Shown here one piece after another: positions 20,105 to 29,304 of a stretch of 64,000 bases of DNA; the stretch's first letter is position 1, and each line of letters begins with the position of its first letter. The position numbers were made by a program, and so were the translations under genes. This DNA is from Polaribacter batillariae (GTDB lineage Bacteria; Bacteroidota; Bacteroidia; Flavobacteriales; Flavobacteriaceae), in assembly GCF_017498485.1 (NCBI RefSeq), contig NZ_CP071795.1, forward strand, positions 682,001-746,000, in the 5' to 3' direction. The notes under the pieces are model-generated. The model saw nothing but the letters and a program-made list of their open reading frames with translations. It was not told the origin of the DNA and did no database searches.

Positions 20105-20136
20105 TTGAATAATTACAATAAAAATGGTTATTTTTG
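20105..20136 (+). promoter_or_regulatory. Promoter of the tpx operon
   Basis: TTG at 20105-20107, a 21-base spacer, then TATTTTTG at 20129-20136, in line with the Bacteroidota consensus. Transcription would begin near 20142, sixteen bases before the tpx ATG. Confidence 0.6.
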
Positions 20137-20157
20137 AAAAAATTAAAACTCATAAAA

Positions 20158-20655
20158 ATGGCAGATATTACTTTAAAAGGAAACGCAATAAACACAATTG
20201 GAAATTTACCTAAAATTGGAGAAAAAGCTCCAGATTTTACTTTAACAACGGTTGAATTGGGACATAAAAAATTATCGGATTTTGCTGGTAAAAATGTGGT
20301 TTTGAATATTTTTCCGTCGATAGATACTGGAACTTGTGCAACTTCTGTTCGCGAATTCAACAAAAAAGCTACCCATTTAGAAAATACGGTTGTTTTATGT
20401 ATTTCTAAAGATTTACCATTTGCACAAGCACGTTTTTGTGGTGCAGAGGGCATTGATAATGTAGAAATGTTATCTGACTTTGCAACTGGCGATTTTGGTA
20501 AAGATTATCAGCTAGAAATTAAAAACGGCCCTTTAGCCCATTTGCTTTCTAGAGCTGTGGTTATTGTCGATAAAGATGGTAAAGTAGCATATACAGAACA
20601 GGTTTCTGAAATTGTAGATGAACCTAATTACGAGGCTGCATTAAAGGCTATCTAA
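20158..20655 (+). CDS. tpx: Thiol peroxidase
   Basis: A 165-residue atypical two-cysteine peroxiredoxin that reduces hydrogen and alkyl peroxides with thioredoxin. The peroxidatic cysteine lies in DTGTCATSVREFN (about residue 60) and the resolving cysteine in ARFCGAEGI (about 94), at the standard Tpx spacing. The ATG at 20158 gives MADITLKGN and exactly the normal family length; an in-frame ATG at 20134 would sit on the promoter. First gene of a likely operon: dgkA follows after four bases. Confidence 0.95.
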   Translation: MADITLKGNAINTIGNLPKIGEKAPDFTLTTVELGHKKLSDFAGKNVVLNIFPSIDTGTCATSVREFNKKATHLENTVVLCISKDLPFAQARFCGAEGIDNVEMLSDFATGDFGKDYQLEIKNGPLAHLLSRAVVIVDKDGKVAYTEQVSEIVDEPNYEAALKAI

Positions 20656-20659
20656 TTTT

Positions 20660-21040
20660 ATGAAGAATCCGAATGATGGTTTTCTTAGAGGCAGGTTGCG
20701 AAGTTTAAAATTTGCATTTAGAGGTGTTTGGAGGCTTATTACAAAAGAAGATAGTATAAAAGCACAACTTTGCGTTGCTGCTTTTGCCACTGTTTTAGGT
20801 TTTTATTTTAACATTTCTAGTACAGAATGGATGTTACAATGCATTGTAATAGGCCTTGTTTTAGTTGCAGAAGCTGTAAATACTGCCATTGAAGAAATTG
20901 CCGATTTTATTCATCCAGATTTTCATGTAAAAATTGGTTTAATTAAAGACATCGCAGCAGGTGCACCAACATTTGCTGCCATTACTTCTTTAATAATCGC
21001 TGGTTTTATTTACATTCCAAAAATCAATTTATTATTTTAG
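20660..21040 (+). CDS. Diacylglycerol kinase family protein (DgkA-like)
   Basis: A 126-residue integral membrane kinase of the DgkA / undecaprenol kinase family, phosphorylating diacylglycerol or undecaprenol at the inner membrane. Three membrane segments are visible (about 33-50, 54-72, 98-118), with the family signatures EAVNTAIEEIAD and KDIAAGAPT containing the catalytic Glu and nucleotide-contacting residues. The usual KDxAAGAV is slightly changed to AAGAP. The gene follows tpx by four bases and precedes ftsK by 40, fitting an operon with envelope-related genes. Confidence 0.9.
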   Translation: MKNPNDGFLRGRLRSLKFAFRGVWRLITKEDSIKAQLCVAAFATVLGFYFNISSTEWMLQCIVIGLVLVAEAVNTAIEEIADFIHPDFHVKIGLIKDIAAGAPTFAAITSLIIAGFIYIPKINLLF

Positions 21041-21080
21041 CAACAACTCGTAAAATTATCTTTAAATTATTAAATACTTA

Positions 21081-23540
21081 ATGGCTAAAAAAAAAACAGA
21101 CACAAAAAAAACAATTTCTTCTACTGAAAAAAAACCTTCAGTTTTTGCATTTTTAAAAACCAAACAATTTCAAACTATTCTTGGGTTTTTCTTGGTGTTT
21201 TTCGCGTTATTTTTGTGTATTGCCTTTATTTCTTTTTTCTTTAGTTGGCAAGAAGACCAAAGTACTTTAGCTAAATTAGGAGATAAAACTATAAAAAGCC
21301 GTAATTTATTAGGTAAAATTGGCGCTAATTTAAGTCATTTTTTTATTTATAAAGGATTTGGAATTGGCGCATTTATAATCGATTTTCAGATTTTTATAAC
21401 TGGCTTGTACGTACTATTTCAAAGAAAATTTTCTAAAATTATTATTTCTTGGAACTGGGCATTAATTGCAATGCTATGGCTTTCTGTAACTTTAGGCTTT
21501 GTTGCAGGTAAATTTGCTTTATTATCTGGAACCATTGGTTTTGAGATAAATGAGTACCTACAAACATTTTTAGGAAAAACAGGACTCATTATTATTTTAG
21601 CGTTCGCATTTGTTACTTACTTAGTTTTACGATACAAACTAACTTTCGATTTATTCTTAGAAAGATTAAAACAAAAAAGAGCAGAAAGAGAACAAAAGAA
21701 ATTAGAAGAAATCGAGCATGATGCCATGGCTTTTAATACATCTAATGATGAAGATTTAAAAACAAACCATTCAACTTTAGAAAAAAAAGAAAAATCGGAA
21801 TTCGAGCTTTCCGTAGAAAATTTAAAACCCACTATTGCGAAACATTCGAATGTCGATACCAAAAAAGAAGACCTTTCTCTACAAATAACTAAAAACGAAG
21901 AGGATTTAGAACCCATTTTAAAAACAACAGTTTCGAATGCCGAAGAAAAAGAAGTAGAAATTGATGTTGAAACCGTTGAAGAAGAAGAACACGAAATAGA
22001 AAATTTATCAGACAAATTGGTAAAAGATTTTGGTGAATTCGACCCAACCTTAGAATTGTCTAACTTTAAGTTTCCAACCTTCAACTTATTAAAACAATAC
22101 AACGAAACTATTTCCATAGACCCAGACGAATTAGAGGCGAATAAAGATAAAATTGTAGAAACTTTAAAAAACTACAAAATTGGTATTGCAGAAATTAAAG
22201 CAACTGTTGGCCCTACCATTACTTTATACGAAATTGTACCAGATGCAGGCATTCGTATTTCGAAAATTAAAAATTTAGAAGACGATATTGCATTGTCTTT
22301 ATCTGCTTTAGGAATTCGTATTATTGCACCAATTCCAGGAAAAGGCACCATTGGTATTGAAGTTCCAAATAAAAAATCGACCATTGTTTCTATGCATTCT
22401 GTAATTTCTTCTAAGAAGTTTCAAGACTCGCCAATGGAATTGCCAATCGCATTAGGAAAAACAATTTCTAACGAAACCTTTGTAATCGATTTGGCTAAAA
22501 TGCCTCATCTTTTAATGGCTGGAGCAACTGGCCAAGGAAAATCTGTTGGGTTAAATGCTGTTTTAACTTCACTTTTATATAAAAAACACCCTGCAGAAGT
22601 TAAGTTTATCTTAGTAGATCCCAAAAAAGTAGAATTAACACTTTTTAATAAAATAGAGCGCCATTATTTAGCAAAATTACCAGGTGAAGAAGAAGCGATT
22701 ATTACAGACACCACCAAAGTTGTACACACCCTAAACTCTTTGTGTATAGAGATGGACAATCGTTACGATTTGCTAAAAGTAGCGATGGTACGTAACATTA
22801 AAGAATACAATGCAAAATTTAAAAAACGGAAATTAAACCCTAATGAAGGGCATCAATTTTTACCTTATATTGTTTTAGTTATTGATGAATTTGCAGATTT
22901 AATAATGACGGCTGGAAAAGAAGTAGAAACACCAATTGCACGTTTGGCACAATTGGCAAGAGCCATTGGAATTCACTTAATTGTAGCAACACAAAGACCT
23001 TCTGTAAACGTAATTACAGGAATTATTAAAGCGAATTTCCCTGCACGAATTGCCTTTAGAGTAACCTCTAAAACAGATTCTAGAACCATTTTAGATACTG
23101 GTGGTGCAGATCAATTAGTTGGTAGAGGAGATTTGTTATACACTGCTGGAAACGATATTAATAGAATACAATGTGCTTTTGTAGATACGCCAGAAGTCGA
23201 AAAAATAACCGATTTTATAGGCTCACAAAAAGCATACCCAGAAGCATACTTACTTCCAGAATATGTTGGAGAAGAAAGTGGCACAAGTATTGATGTTGAT
23301 ATTTCAGAAAGAGATAAACTCTTTAAAGATGCCGCAGAAATTATTGTAACAGCACAACAAGGTTCTGCTTCGCTTTTACAAAGAAAATTAAAATTAGGCT
23401 ATAATAGAGCAGGAAGATTAATAGATCAATTAGAAGCTGCTGGTATTGTGGGTGGTTTTGAAGGCAGTAAAGCAAGGCAAGTTTTAGTAACAGATTTAGT
23501 AGCCTTAGAAGAACTTTTAGAAAATGAAAAAAACCTATAA
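21081..23540 (+). CDS. ftsK: DNA translocase FtsK/SpoIIIE
   Basis: An 819-residue septal DNA pump that clears chromosome ends during division and activates XerCD at dif. Four membrane segments fill residues about 30-195. An acidic, low-complexity linker (about 215-320, rich in Glu/Lys) joins to the motor: the alpha/beta domains with Walker A GATGQGKSVGLNAV (about 476) and Walker B IVLVIDEFADLIM (about 600), then the C-terminal gamma winged helix (about 755-810, SASLLQRKLKLGYNRAGRLID) that reads KOPS-type polarity sites. Length and order match Bacteroidota FtsK. Confidence 0.96.
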   Translation: MAKKKTDTKKTISSTEKKPSVFAFLKTKQFQTILGFFLVFFALFLCIAFISFFFSWQEDQSTLAKLGDKTIKSRNLLGKIGANLSHFFIYKGFGIGAFIIDFQIFITGLYVLFQRKFSKIIISWNWALIAMLWLSVTLGFVAGKFALLSGTIGFEINEYLQTFLGKTGLIIILAFAFVTYLVLRYKLTFDLFLERLKQKRAEREQKKLEEIEHDAMAFNTSNDEDLKTNHSTLEKKEKSEFELSVENLKPTIAKHSNVDTKKEDLSLQITKNEEDLEPILKTTVSNAEEKEVEIDVETVEEEEHEIENLSDKLVKDFGEFDPTLELSNFKFPTFNLLKQYNETISIDPDELEANKDKIVETLKNYKIGIAEIKATVGPTITLYEIVPDAGIRISKIKNLEDDIALSLSALGIRIIAPIPGKGTIGIEVPNKKSTIVSMHSVISSKKFQDSPMELPIALGKTISNETFVIDLAKMPHLLMAGATGQGKSVGLNAVLTSLLYKKHPAEVKFILVDPKKVELTLFNKIERHYLAKLPGEEEAIITDTTKVVHTLNSLCIEMDNRYDLLKVAMVRNIKEYNAKFKKRKLNPNEGHQFLPYIVLVIDEFADLIMTAGKEVETPIARLAQLARAIGIHLIVATQRPSVNVITGIIKANFPARIAFRVTSKTDSRTILDTGGADQLVGRGDLLYTAGNDINRIQCAFVDTPEVEKITDFIGSQKAYPEAYLLPEYVGEESGTSIDVDISERDKLFKDAAEIIVTAQQGSASLLQRKLKLGYNRAGRLIDQLEAAGIVGGFEGSKARQVLVTDLVALEELLENEKNL

Positions 23541-23569
23541 ATACTTTTAAAAAGTACAAAATTTAAATT

Positions 23570-24226
23570 ATGAAAAAAATAACATTATTATTTTTAAGTA
23601 TCTTTTTAACAACAATTACTTTCTCTCAAAATGCAGAAAAAGCAAAATCTTTATTAGATGAAGTTTCTACAAAAATGGGGGCTTACAAAAACATGTCCAT
23701 TGGTTTTAGTCAAACTTTAAGCAACGAAGCCGCAGGAATTAAAGAAGGAGACGAACCCCCAATTAGAGGAGAAATTAAATTAAAAGGCGAAAAATACATC
23801 TTAAATTATTTAGGAAATCAATTTATTTACGATGGGCAAAAACTATACGTAATTAATCACGACGAAAAAGAAATTTCTATTACAGAAGGAGATTTAGAAG
23901 GAGATGATGGTTTTATTTATCCTTCTAAATTACTAACTTTTTACAAAGAAGGCTATAACTATACAATGGGAAAATTAGAAAACACAAAAGGAAGACACAT
24001 ACAATACGTAACTTTAACTCCTATTGATAGTAATTCTGACATTGTAAAGGTAGAGTTAGGGATAGATGCAAAATCAAAACACATCTACAAATTAATTCAA
24101 ACAGGTTCTAACGGTTCTAAAACAACCTTTACCATTAATAAATTTAAGAAAAACGAAGATTTATCTAACAACTTTTTCAAATTCAATAAAGCAAAATTTT
24201 TAAGTCAAAATTATACGATTGACTAA
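23570..24226 (+). CDS. lolA: Outer-membrane lipoprotein carrier protein LolA-like
   Basis: A periplasmic chaperone that carries lipoproteins from the inner membrane to the outer membrane. The 218-residue protein has a signal peptide (about 1-20, ending TTITFSQ) and a LolA-like half-barrel with the typical opening KAKSLLDEVSTKMGAYKNM and the strand pattern EIKLKGEKYILNYLGNQFIYDGQKLYV. It is a divergent Bacteroidota LolA, so the family is firm but the symbol is by inference. It is 29 bases after ftsK and 60 before the LptF/G gene, among envelope-biogenesis genes. Confidence 0.85.
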   Translation: MKKITLLFLSIFLTTITFSQNAEKAKSLLDEVSTKMGAYKNMSIGFSQTLSNEAAGIKEGDEPPIRGEIKLKGEKYILNYLGNQFIYDGQKLYVINHDEKEISITEGDLEGDDGFIYPSKLLTFYKEGYNYTMGKLENTKGRHIQYVTLTPIDSNSDIVKVELGIDAKSKHIYKLIQTGSNGSKTTFTINKFKKNEDLSNNFFKFNKAKFLSQNYTID

Positions 24227-24273
24227 TTTTTTCAATTAACAGAAAATTAGTAGCATATTTATATTTAAGCAAC

Positions 24274-24281
24274 TACTTTTG
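24274..24281 (+). promoter_or_regulatory. -7 box abutting the LptF/G gene
   Basis: TACTTTTG followed by C fits TAnnTTTG exactly and ends five bases before the ATG at 24287, another case of a potential leaderless transcript. There is no TTG at -33. It may be an internal promoter in the tpx-ribB operon. Confidence 0.45.
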
Positions 24282-24286
24282 CTACA

Positions 24287-25738
24287 ATGAAAATTTTAGA
24301 TAAATACATCTTAAAAACATTTTTAGTTCCTTTTGTAGCTACATTTCTTATTGTATTATTTGTCTTAGTAATGCAAGTGCTTTGGCAAGTTTTCGAAAAT
24401 ATAGCTGGCAAAGGAATTAGCTTGCCCTTTATTCTAAAATTTTTATACTATACCACTTTAGGTATTGTACCACAAGCTTTACCCATTGGAGTATTGCTTT
24501 CTTCGATAATGGCTTTAGGAAGTTTAGGAGAAAACTACGAATTTGCGGCAGCCAAATCTGTAGGAATTTCTTTACAAAGATTGGTAAGGCCTTTAATTAT
24601 TTTAACGGTAATTTTAAGTGGCATTAATTTTCTATTCTTAAATAACATTTTTCCGTACGCAACTCTAAAACAACGTAATTTATATTACAATATAAAAAAG
24701 AAAAAACCCGCTTTAGCCTTAGTTCCAGGAAGTTTTAATAGCGATTTACCTGGATATCAAATTAAATTTGATGAAAAATATGGCGAAGAACAAAATTTAC
24801 TAAAAAAAGTACTTATTTATCAAATAAATAATTACGGAAATCAAAAAGTAATTACCGCAGAAAGAGGCAAAATTATTTCAGAAGAAGGCAGTCGTTACAT
24901 GACCTTTATTTTATACAATGGCAATTATTACGAAGATTATTCAAAATCTGCAAAAACACCAAGAAAAAGATTAAAAATGCCTGCATCGCAAGCTACTTTT
25001 AAAGAATACGAGTTTAATATAGATATTTCTGATGTTGTAGGAGATGGAAAATTAGATGAAGAAAAGTTTAAGAATAGCTATAATATGAGAACGTTACATC
25101 AGCTAAAAGATACGATTCCTGTATTAAAATCTACATATGATGATATGTTACTATCCAGAGCAAAAACCATTTTTAACATTGCAAATGCCAAAGAATTACA
25201 TTCATATAACGACTCTTTAAAACCCAACGTAAAAAATAAAGAAAATATTTTAGACAATTTCGATATTCAAAATAAAATTACCATTCTAAACACCTCTGTC
25301 TCTAAAATGAATAGCGCGTTTACGAATGTTAAAAATAATTCCGATAGTATAAAATACAAACGTAAAAGTTTAAATTTTTACGATTCGGAATTTTATGGTA
25401 GAATAGCACTTTCTTTTTCTTGTTTGATCTTATTTTTTATTGGAGCGCCATTAGGATCTATCATTCGAAAAGGTGGTTTTGGTTTGCCAATGATTTTAGC
25501 AATTGCCATTTATGTTATTTACTTCTTTGGAAACACCTTAGGCAAAAACCTAGCGGAAGAAAGTTCGGTTTCTTCTCTCTTAGGTTCTTGGATTGCTACA
25601 ATGGTAATGCTTCCTTTAGGTATTATTCTTACAAGAAGAGCCACAAAAGATAAAGGCATTTTTAATGTAGATGCCATTCTTGCACCAATTAAAAATTTCT
25701 TTAAAAAATTTACGTCTAAAAAAGACACTCGTATATGA
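24287..25738 (+). CDS. LptF/LptG family permease (lipopolysaccharide export)
   Basis: A 483-residue inner-membrane subunit of the LptB2FG ABC exporter that extracts LPS for the trans-envelope bridge. Three N-terminal membrane helices (about 10-35, 50-75, 97-122) begin with MKILDKYILKTFLVPF, a clear family signature; a periplasmic beta-jellyroll of about 240 residues follows, and three C-terminal helices (about 365-450) end the fold. Bacteroidota often carry a single long permease of this type. The stop overlaps the ribB start by four bases (ATGA), so the two are translationally coupled. Confidence 0.92.
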   Translation: MKILDKYILKTFLVPFVATFLIVLFVLVMQVLWQVFENIAGKGISLPFILKFLYYTTLGIVPQALPIGVLLSSIMALGSLGENYEFAAAKSVGISLQRLVRPLIILTVILSGINFLFLNNIFPYATLKQRNLYYNIKKKKPALALVPGSFNSDLPGYQIKFDEKYGEEQNLLKKVLIYQINNYGNQKVITAERGKIISEEGSRYMTFILYNGNYYEDYSKSAKTPRKRLKMPASQATFKEYEFNIDISDVVGDGKLDEEKFKNSYNMRTLHQLKDTIPVLKSTYDDMLLSRAKTIFNIANAKELHSYNDSLKPNVKNKENILDNFDIQNKITILNTSVSKMNSAFTNVKNNSDSIKYKRKSLNFYDSEFYGRIALSFSCLILFFIGAPLGSIIRKGGFGLPMILAIAIYVIYFFGNTLGKNLAEESSVSSLLGSWIATMVMLPLGIILTRRATKDKGIFNVDAILAPIKNFFKKFTSKKDTRI

Positions 25739-26880
25739 CCACTAAAACCACCACAAAAAACACAAAATTAAACAGCATTTCTGAAGCGATTGAAGATATT
25801 AGAAACGGAAAAGTTATTATCGTTGTAGATGATGAAAACAGAGAAAATGAAGGCGATTTTCTTGCTGCAGCAGAAAAAGTAACTCCAGAGATGATTAATT
25901 TTATGGCAACACATGGTCGTGGATTAATTTGTGCACCATTAACTGAAAAACGCTGTAAAGAACTAGATTTAGGAATGATGGTTTATAACAATACAGATCC
26001 TATGGAAACTGCATTTACAGTTTCTGTAGATTTACGTGGAAAGGGAGTTACCACTGGAATTTCTGCATCAGACAGAGCTTTAACAATAAAAGCGTTGATC
26101 GAAAAAGACACAAAACCATACGATTTAGCAAGACCAGGACATATTTTTCCTTTGAGAGCAAAAGATGGTGGTGTTTTAAGAAGAACTGGGCATACAGAAG
26201 CCGCAATTGATTTTGCACGTTTGGCAGGCTTTCAACCAGCAGGGGTAATCGTAGAGATTATGAACGAAGATGGCACCATGGCGCGTTTGCCTCAACTTTT
26301 AGAAGTTGCTAAAAAGTTCGATATTAAAATTGTTTCTATTGAAGATTTGGTGGCATACAGAATGGAACACGATTCTTTAATTGAGAAAAAAGAAGACTTC
26401 GATATTAAAACTCGTTTTGGAGAATTTAGGTTAAGAGCTTACCAACAAACCACCAATAAGCAAGTTCATATAGCACTTACAAAAGGTTCTTGGTCTAAAG
26501 ATGAAGGAATTTTAACCAGAGTAAATTCAACATTAGTAAACAACGACATTTTAGGAACGCTTACCAATAATGCCGATAAAAAACTAGACCAAATGTTTCA
26601 AGTGATTAACGAAGAAGGAAAAGGAGCTATTATTTTTGTAAATCAGCAAAACCAATCGCAAAACTTATTAAGCAGATTGCAAGTTCTTAAAGAAAACCAA
26701 GCCAATAACGAATTAAAAGCACCAGCCATTAAAATGGATAACAAAGACTTTGGTATTGGAGCTCAAATTCTGCACGATTTAAACATTAGCAAATTAAAGT
26801 TAATTACCAACTCTCAACAATCAAAAAGAGTAGGAATGATTGGCTATGGGTTAGAGATTGTAGATTATGTAAATTATTAG
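25735..26880 (+). CDS. ribB: 3,4-dihydroxy-2-butanone 4-phosphate synthase with degenerate GTP cyclohydrolase II domain
   Basis: The N-terminal domain (residues about 15-215) converts ribulose 5-phosphate to dihydroxybutanone phosphate, one of the two precursors of riboflavin. Its catalytic signatures are intact: DDENRENEGDFL and RPGHIFPLRA...RRTGHTEAAID. The C-terminal domain (about 220-381) has the RibA fold (FGEFRLRAY, VGMIGYGLEI) but lacks the zinc Cys residues and the RVHSEC motif; TRVNSTLVNNDILG stands in its place. So it should be inactive for GTP cyclohydrolysis, and a separate RibA is expected elsewhere. The start overlaps the LptF/G stop by four bases. Such RibB-RibA-like fusions are known in other phyla. 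Confidence 0.92.
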   Translation: MTTKTTTKNTKLNSISEAIEDIRNGKVIIVVDDENRENEGDFLAAAEKVTPEMINFMATHGRGLICAPLTEKRCKELDLGMMVYNNTDPMETAFTVSVDLRGKGVTTGISASDRALTIKALIEKDTKPYDLARPGHIFPLRAKDGGVLRRTGHTEAAIDFARLAGFQPAGVIVEIMNEDGTMARLPQLLEVAKKFDIKIVSIEDLVAYRMEHDSLIEKKEDFDIKTRFGEFRLRAYQQTTNKQVHIALTKGSWSKDEGILTRVNSTLVNNDILGTLTNNADKKLDQMFQVINEEGKGAIIFVNQQNQSQNLLSRLQVLKENQANNELKAPAIKMDNKDFGIGAQILHDLNISKLKLITNSQQSKRVGMIGYGLEIVDYVNY

Positions 26881-26888
26881 TATTTCTG

Positions 26889-26923
26889 TTAGCAATTAGC
26901 AATTAGCAATTAGCAATTAGCAA
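26889..26923 (+). repeat. Five tandem copies of a 7-base unit
   Basis: Five exact TTAGCAA units run from 26889 to 26923, between the ribB stop and the convergent pepE stop. It is a simple-sequence tract in non-coding DNA and so likely neutral. Confidence 0.85.
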
Positions 26924-26952
26924 AATTAAAAAACTTTGTGTAAGTAGTAAAT

Positions 26953-27654
26953 CTAAACAAGAACCTCTACTCCACTTTCTAGCTCAATCGGTTTTTTATC
27001 TTTAAGAAATAATCTTGCGGTGTATTTTCCTTGAAGTACAATGGTATCGTTTTTAACAGAAAGCCAACTGCCTTCACGCAAACCTAAAACAGGAGTTTCA
27101 TTAAAAACATGAAACTCTTTAATTCTCGTTTCACGTGTTTCTCCCATGTGTGTAGAGCCTTCTATCGGGTCTAAATAATGGGCATTGATATTAAAAGGTA
27201 TGCACCCCAAAGTTTTAAAACTTGGCGGATATACTATGGGCATATCATTCGTATTCATCATAGTAGCTCCGCAAATATTGCTACCTGCACTGGTTCCTAA
27301 ATACGGTGTGCCATTTTCTATTACCTTTTTTAAATCAATTAAAATATCATTTTTATAAATTTGATGTACCAACTCAAACGTATTTCCACCACCAGTAAAA
27401 ATTCCTTCAGCATTAAAAATGGCTTCGCTTGCATTTTTGTATTCGTGAATTCCTTGTACATTAATATCTATTTTTTTAAAAGCTTTTTGGGCAATTGCTG
27501 TGTAAGCATCGTAAGAAATGCCTCCTGCCCTTGCATAAGGAATAAAAAGTAATGTTTTTATATTTTTAAAAAACGTCGTTAATGTAGGTAACAAATATTC
27601 TAAATATGCACTTCCGTGTATTGTAGATGTGCTTGCAATTATCATTTTTTTCAT
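26953..27654 (-). CDS. pepE: Dipeptidase E (peptidase family S51)
   Basis: A 233-residue cytoplasmic serine peptidase that splits dipeptides with N-terminal aspartate. The nucleophile is in the strand-turn-helix GTSAGSNI (about residue 119) and the conserved GGGNTFEL (about 87) and PPSFKTLGCIPFNINAHYLDP (fragment about 141-160, with the catalytic His/Asp region) match S51 enzymes. Length is normal. It is a lone gene, convergent with ribB and divergent from the lipoprotein gene at 27721. Confidence 0.92.
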   Translation of the reverse strand: MKKMIIASTSTIHGSAYLEYLLPTLTTFFKNIKTLLFIPYARAGGISYDAYTAIAQKAFKKIDINVQGIHEYKNASEAIFNAEGIFTGGGNTFELVHQIYKNDILIDLKKVIENGTPYLGTSAGSNICGATMMNTNDMPIVYPPSFKTLGCIPFNINAHYLDPIEGSTHMGETRETRIKEFHVFNETPVLGLREGSWLSVKNDTIVLQGKYTARLFLKDKKPIELESGVEVLV

Positions 27655-27720
27655 AACATAAATTTAACGTTTTTTTCCAGTTTATTCATGTATCTTTATC
27701 TAAAATTTAAAACAAAAGCT

Positions 27721-28263
27721 ATGATTAAAAAAATTTTATTAGTATTCGTAACAACTACATTATTATTAGCATGCAAATCTAACGACAATGTAGATATTTC
27801 ATTATCAAATTCAGATATTGTAGGAACTTGGAATCTTATCGCATTTAGTTCAGATGCTAGTGGTAAAATTAGTTCCAAAGGCATTGATGTAGATTTTACA
27901 TCAAATAGTGTTGGTAAAAATTTTAATATTACCTATACTTTTGATGAAAACCCGAACTTAATTTCTGCAAAAGGAAAATTTACCATTGTTACAACAAGTA
28001 TTGCAAATGGTAAATCTACAGGGGCTCAAGAAGCAGAAGCAACAGCAATAAATGGTTTAGGTTCTGGTAAGTGGAAACTTAATAAAAACTCCATTACTTT
28101 TAATAATCCAGATGGAACTTCAAATGTAGTTGAAGTAATTGAGTTTTCAGGTAAAAATATGAAGTTAAAGGCCTCTATAGATCAAGATGCTATTTTACCT
28201 ACAGTTAGTGGAGCAGATTTTGATATTAAAGCTGATGTATTCATTACCTTAGAAAAGCAATAA
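27721..28263 (+). CDS. Lipocalin-like lipoprotein
   Basis: A 180-residue exported lipoprotein. The ATG at 27721 gives a lipoprotein signal with the lipobox LLLACKS (Cys about residue 19); the longer frame from 27616 overlaps pepE and is rejected. After a short linker the motif IVGTWNLIAF (about residue 36) is the lipocalin-like opening G-x-W; a second WKL pattern follows near residue 117 and the rest is predicted beta-strand. Function is unknown; ligand binding in the envelope is an inference. A good terminator follows at once. Confidence 0.75.
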   Translation: MIKKILLVFVTTTLLLACKSNDNVDISLSNSDIVGTWNLIAFSSDASGKISSKGIDVDFTSNSVGKNFNITYTFDENPNLISAKGKFTIVTTSIANGKSTGAQEAEATAINGLGSGKWKLNKNSITFNNPDGTSNVVEVIEFSGKNMKLKASIDQDAILPTVSGADFDIKADVFITLEKQ

Positions 28264-28283
28264 AAATTAGTATTAAAAATTTT

Positions 28284-28320
28284 AAAAGCATCATTTATAA
28301 AATAAATGATGCTTTTTTTT
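28284..28320 (+). terminator. Rho-independent terminator
   Basis: AAAAGCATCATTTAT pairs with the following ATAAATGATGCTTTT across a short A-rich loop, with a run of eight T. It lies 21 bases after the lipocalin-like gene. Confidence 0.85.
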
Positions 28321-28414
28321 ATACCTCGTTTTTACGAATCCTTTTAACACAAGTTTATAAATTTGTTGGCACATTTTTAAGAACCATCGTGCTTTTCTTT
28401 GTTACCATACATAT

Positions 28415-29211
28415 ATGAAAAGAACTTTGTCCATACTTTTTATTAGCATTTCGTTTGCCTGCTTTTCTCAAAAAAACAAAACGCTGTTCTTCGGAAAAAT
28501 TATAGATTCTTCAACCGTTGTAAAAAACGCACACATTATCAACCTAAACACAAAAAGAGGTACGTTTTCTAATGATCGTGGTTTGTTTGAAATTTTGGCT
28601 TCAGAAAACGACAGTTTACAAATTTCTTCGATAGGTTTTAAAACCCAAAAAATAAAAGTAAAAAAATTGCATTTTAGAGAAAAATAAACTTTATTACTCT
28701 TAAAAAAGAGGTATATACTTTAGATGAATTTACTTTAAAACGCCACAATTTATCTGGTTTTTTATCTTTAGATTTAAAAAGTGTTCCTAAAGATCGTAAG
28801 GCAAATTTGGTTCAAAAACTTATTACCGATATTAAAAAGATAGATTATAATGCCATTTCTAAAATGCCCGTAGAATTAAATGAAATTTCTTTATCGAAGC
28901 CTGCTATCGTAAAATTGCCCAATTATTTTGAAGGTTTTGGCTTGCGTTTTGGAGGTGGAAGCGCCAAAACCAATCTTCAGAAAAGAAAATTAGAAAAAAA
29001 GAAAAACATACCTGAAGTAATATTAAAAGAATTTGGCGACTATTTTTTCTTTACCGAATTAAAAATTCCGAAAGAAAAATACCATCATTTTATAACCTAT
29101 TGTTCTTACAAGGGGCTTTTTGAGCTTCATAAGAAAAAAGAAACACTAAAGATAATTCGGCTTTTAAAATCAGAAAGTATTCAATATTTAAAAACATTAA
29201 AAAAAGAATAG
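28415..29211 (+). pseudogene. Carboxypeptidase-regulatory-like domain protein, frameshifted
   Basis: Two frames read as one protein of about 265 residues that parallels the intact gene at 29305. The first part (28415-28687) has a signal peptide (MKRTLSILFISISFACFS) and a carboxypeptidase-regulatory-like domain; the frame breaks at GAAAAATAA around 28680-28687. The -1 frame then continues as KINFITLKKEVYTLDEFTLKRHNLSG, matching the paralogue's KINIRVKFNTIVLDEFELKRNNLSG position by position. One additional A in the A-run would restore a single ORF. The rest (to 29211) shows the same C-terminal half. A sequencing error or a recently inactivated duplicate are both possible; 94 bases separate it from its paralogue. 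Confidence 0.85.
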
Positions 29212-29304
29212 GAATTAAAATATATTTTAACAGCAATTTATCATAGAAATTTATAAATTTAGTGATTCAAATAACGAAATTTGCAAATAACCAAACTATA
29301 ATAA

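Noticed and set aside
26889..26923. Tandem TTAGCAA units as a CRISPR-like or regulatory array
   Set aside because: The unit is seven bases, with no spacers and no cas genes; it is a simple-sequence tract between two convergent genes.
27616..27720. Longer start for the lipocalin-like lipoprotein
   Set aside because: It would overlap the divergent pepE start and bury the lipoprotein signal that begins cleanly at 27721.
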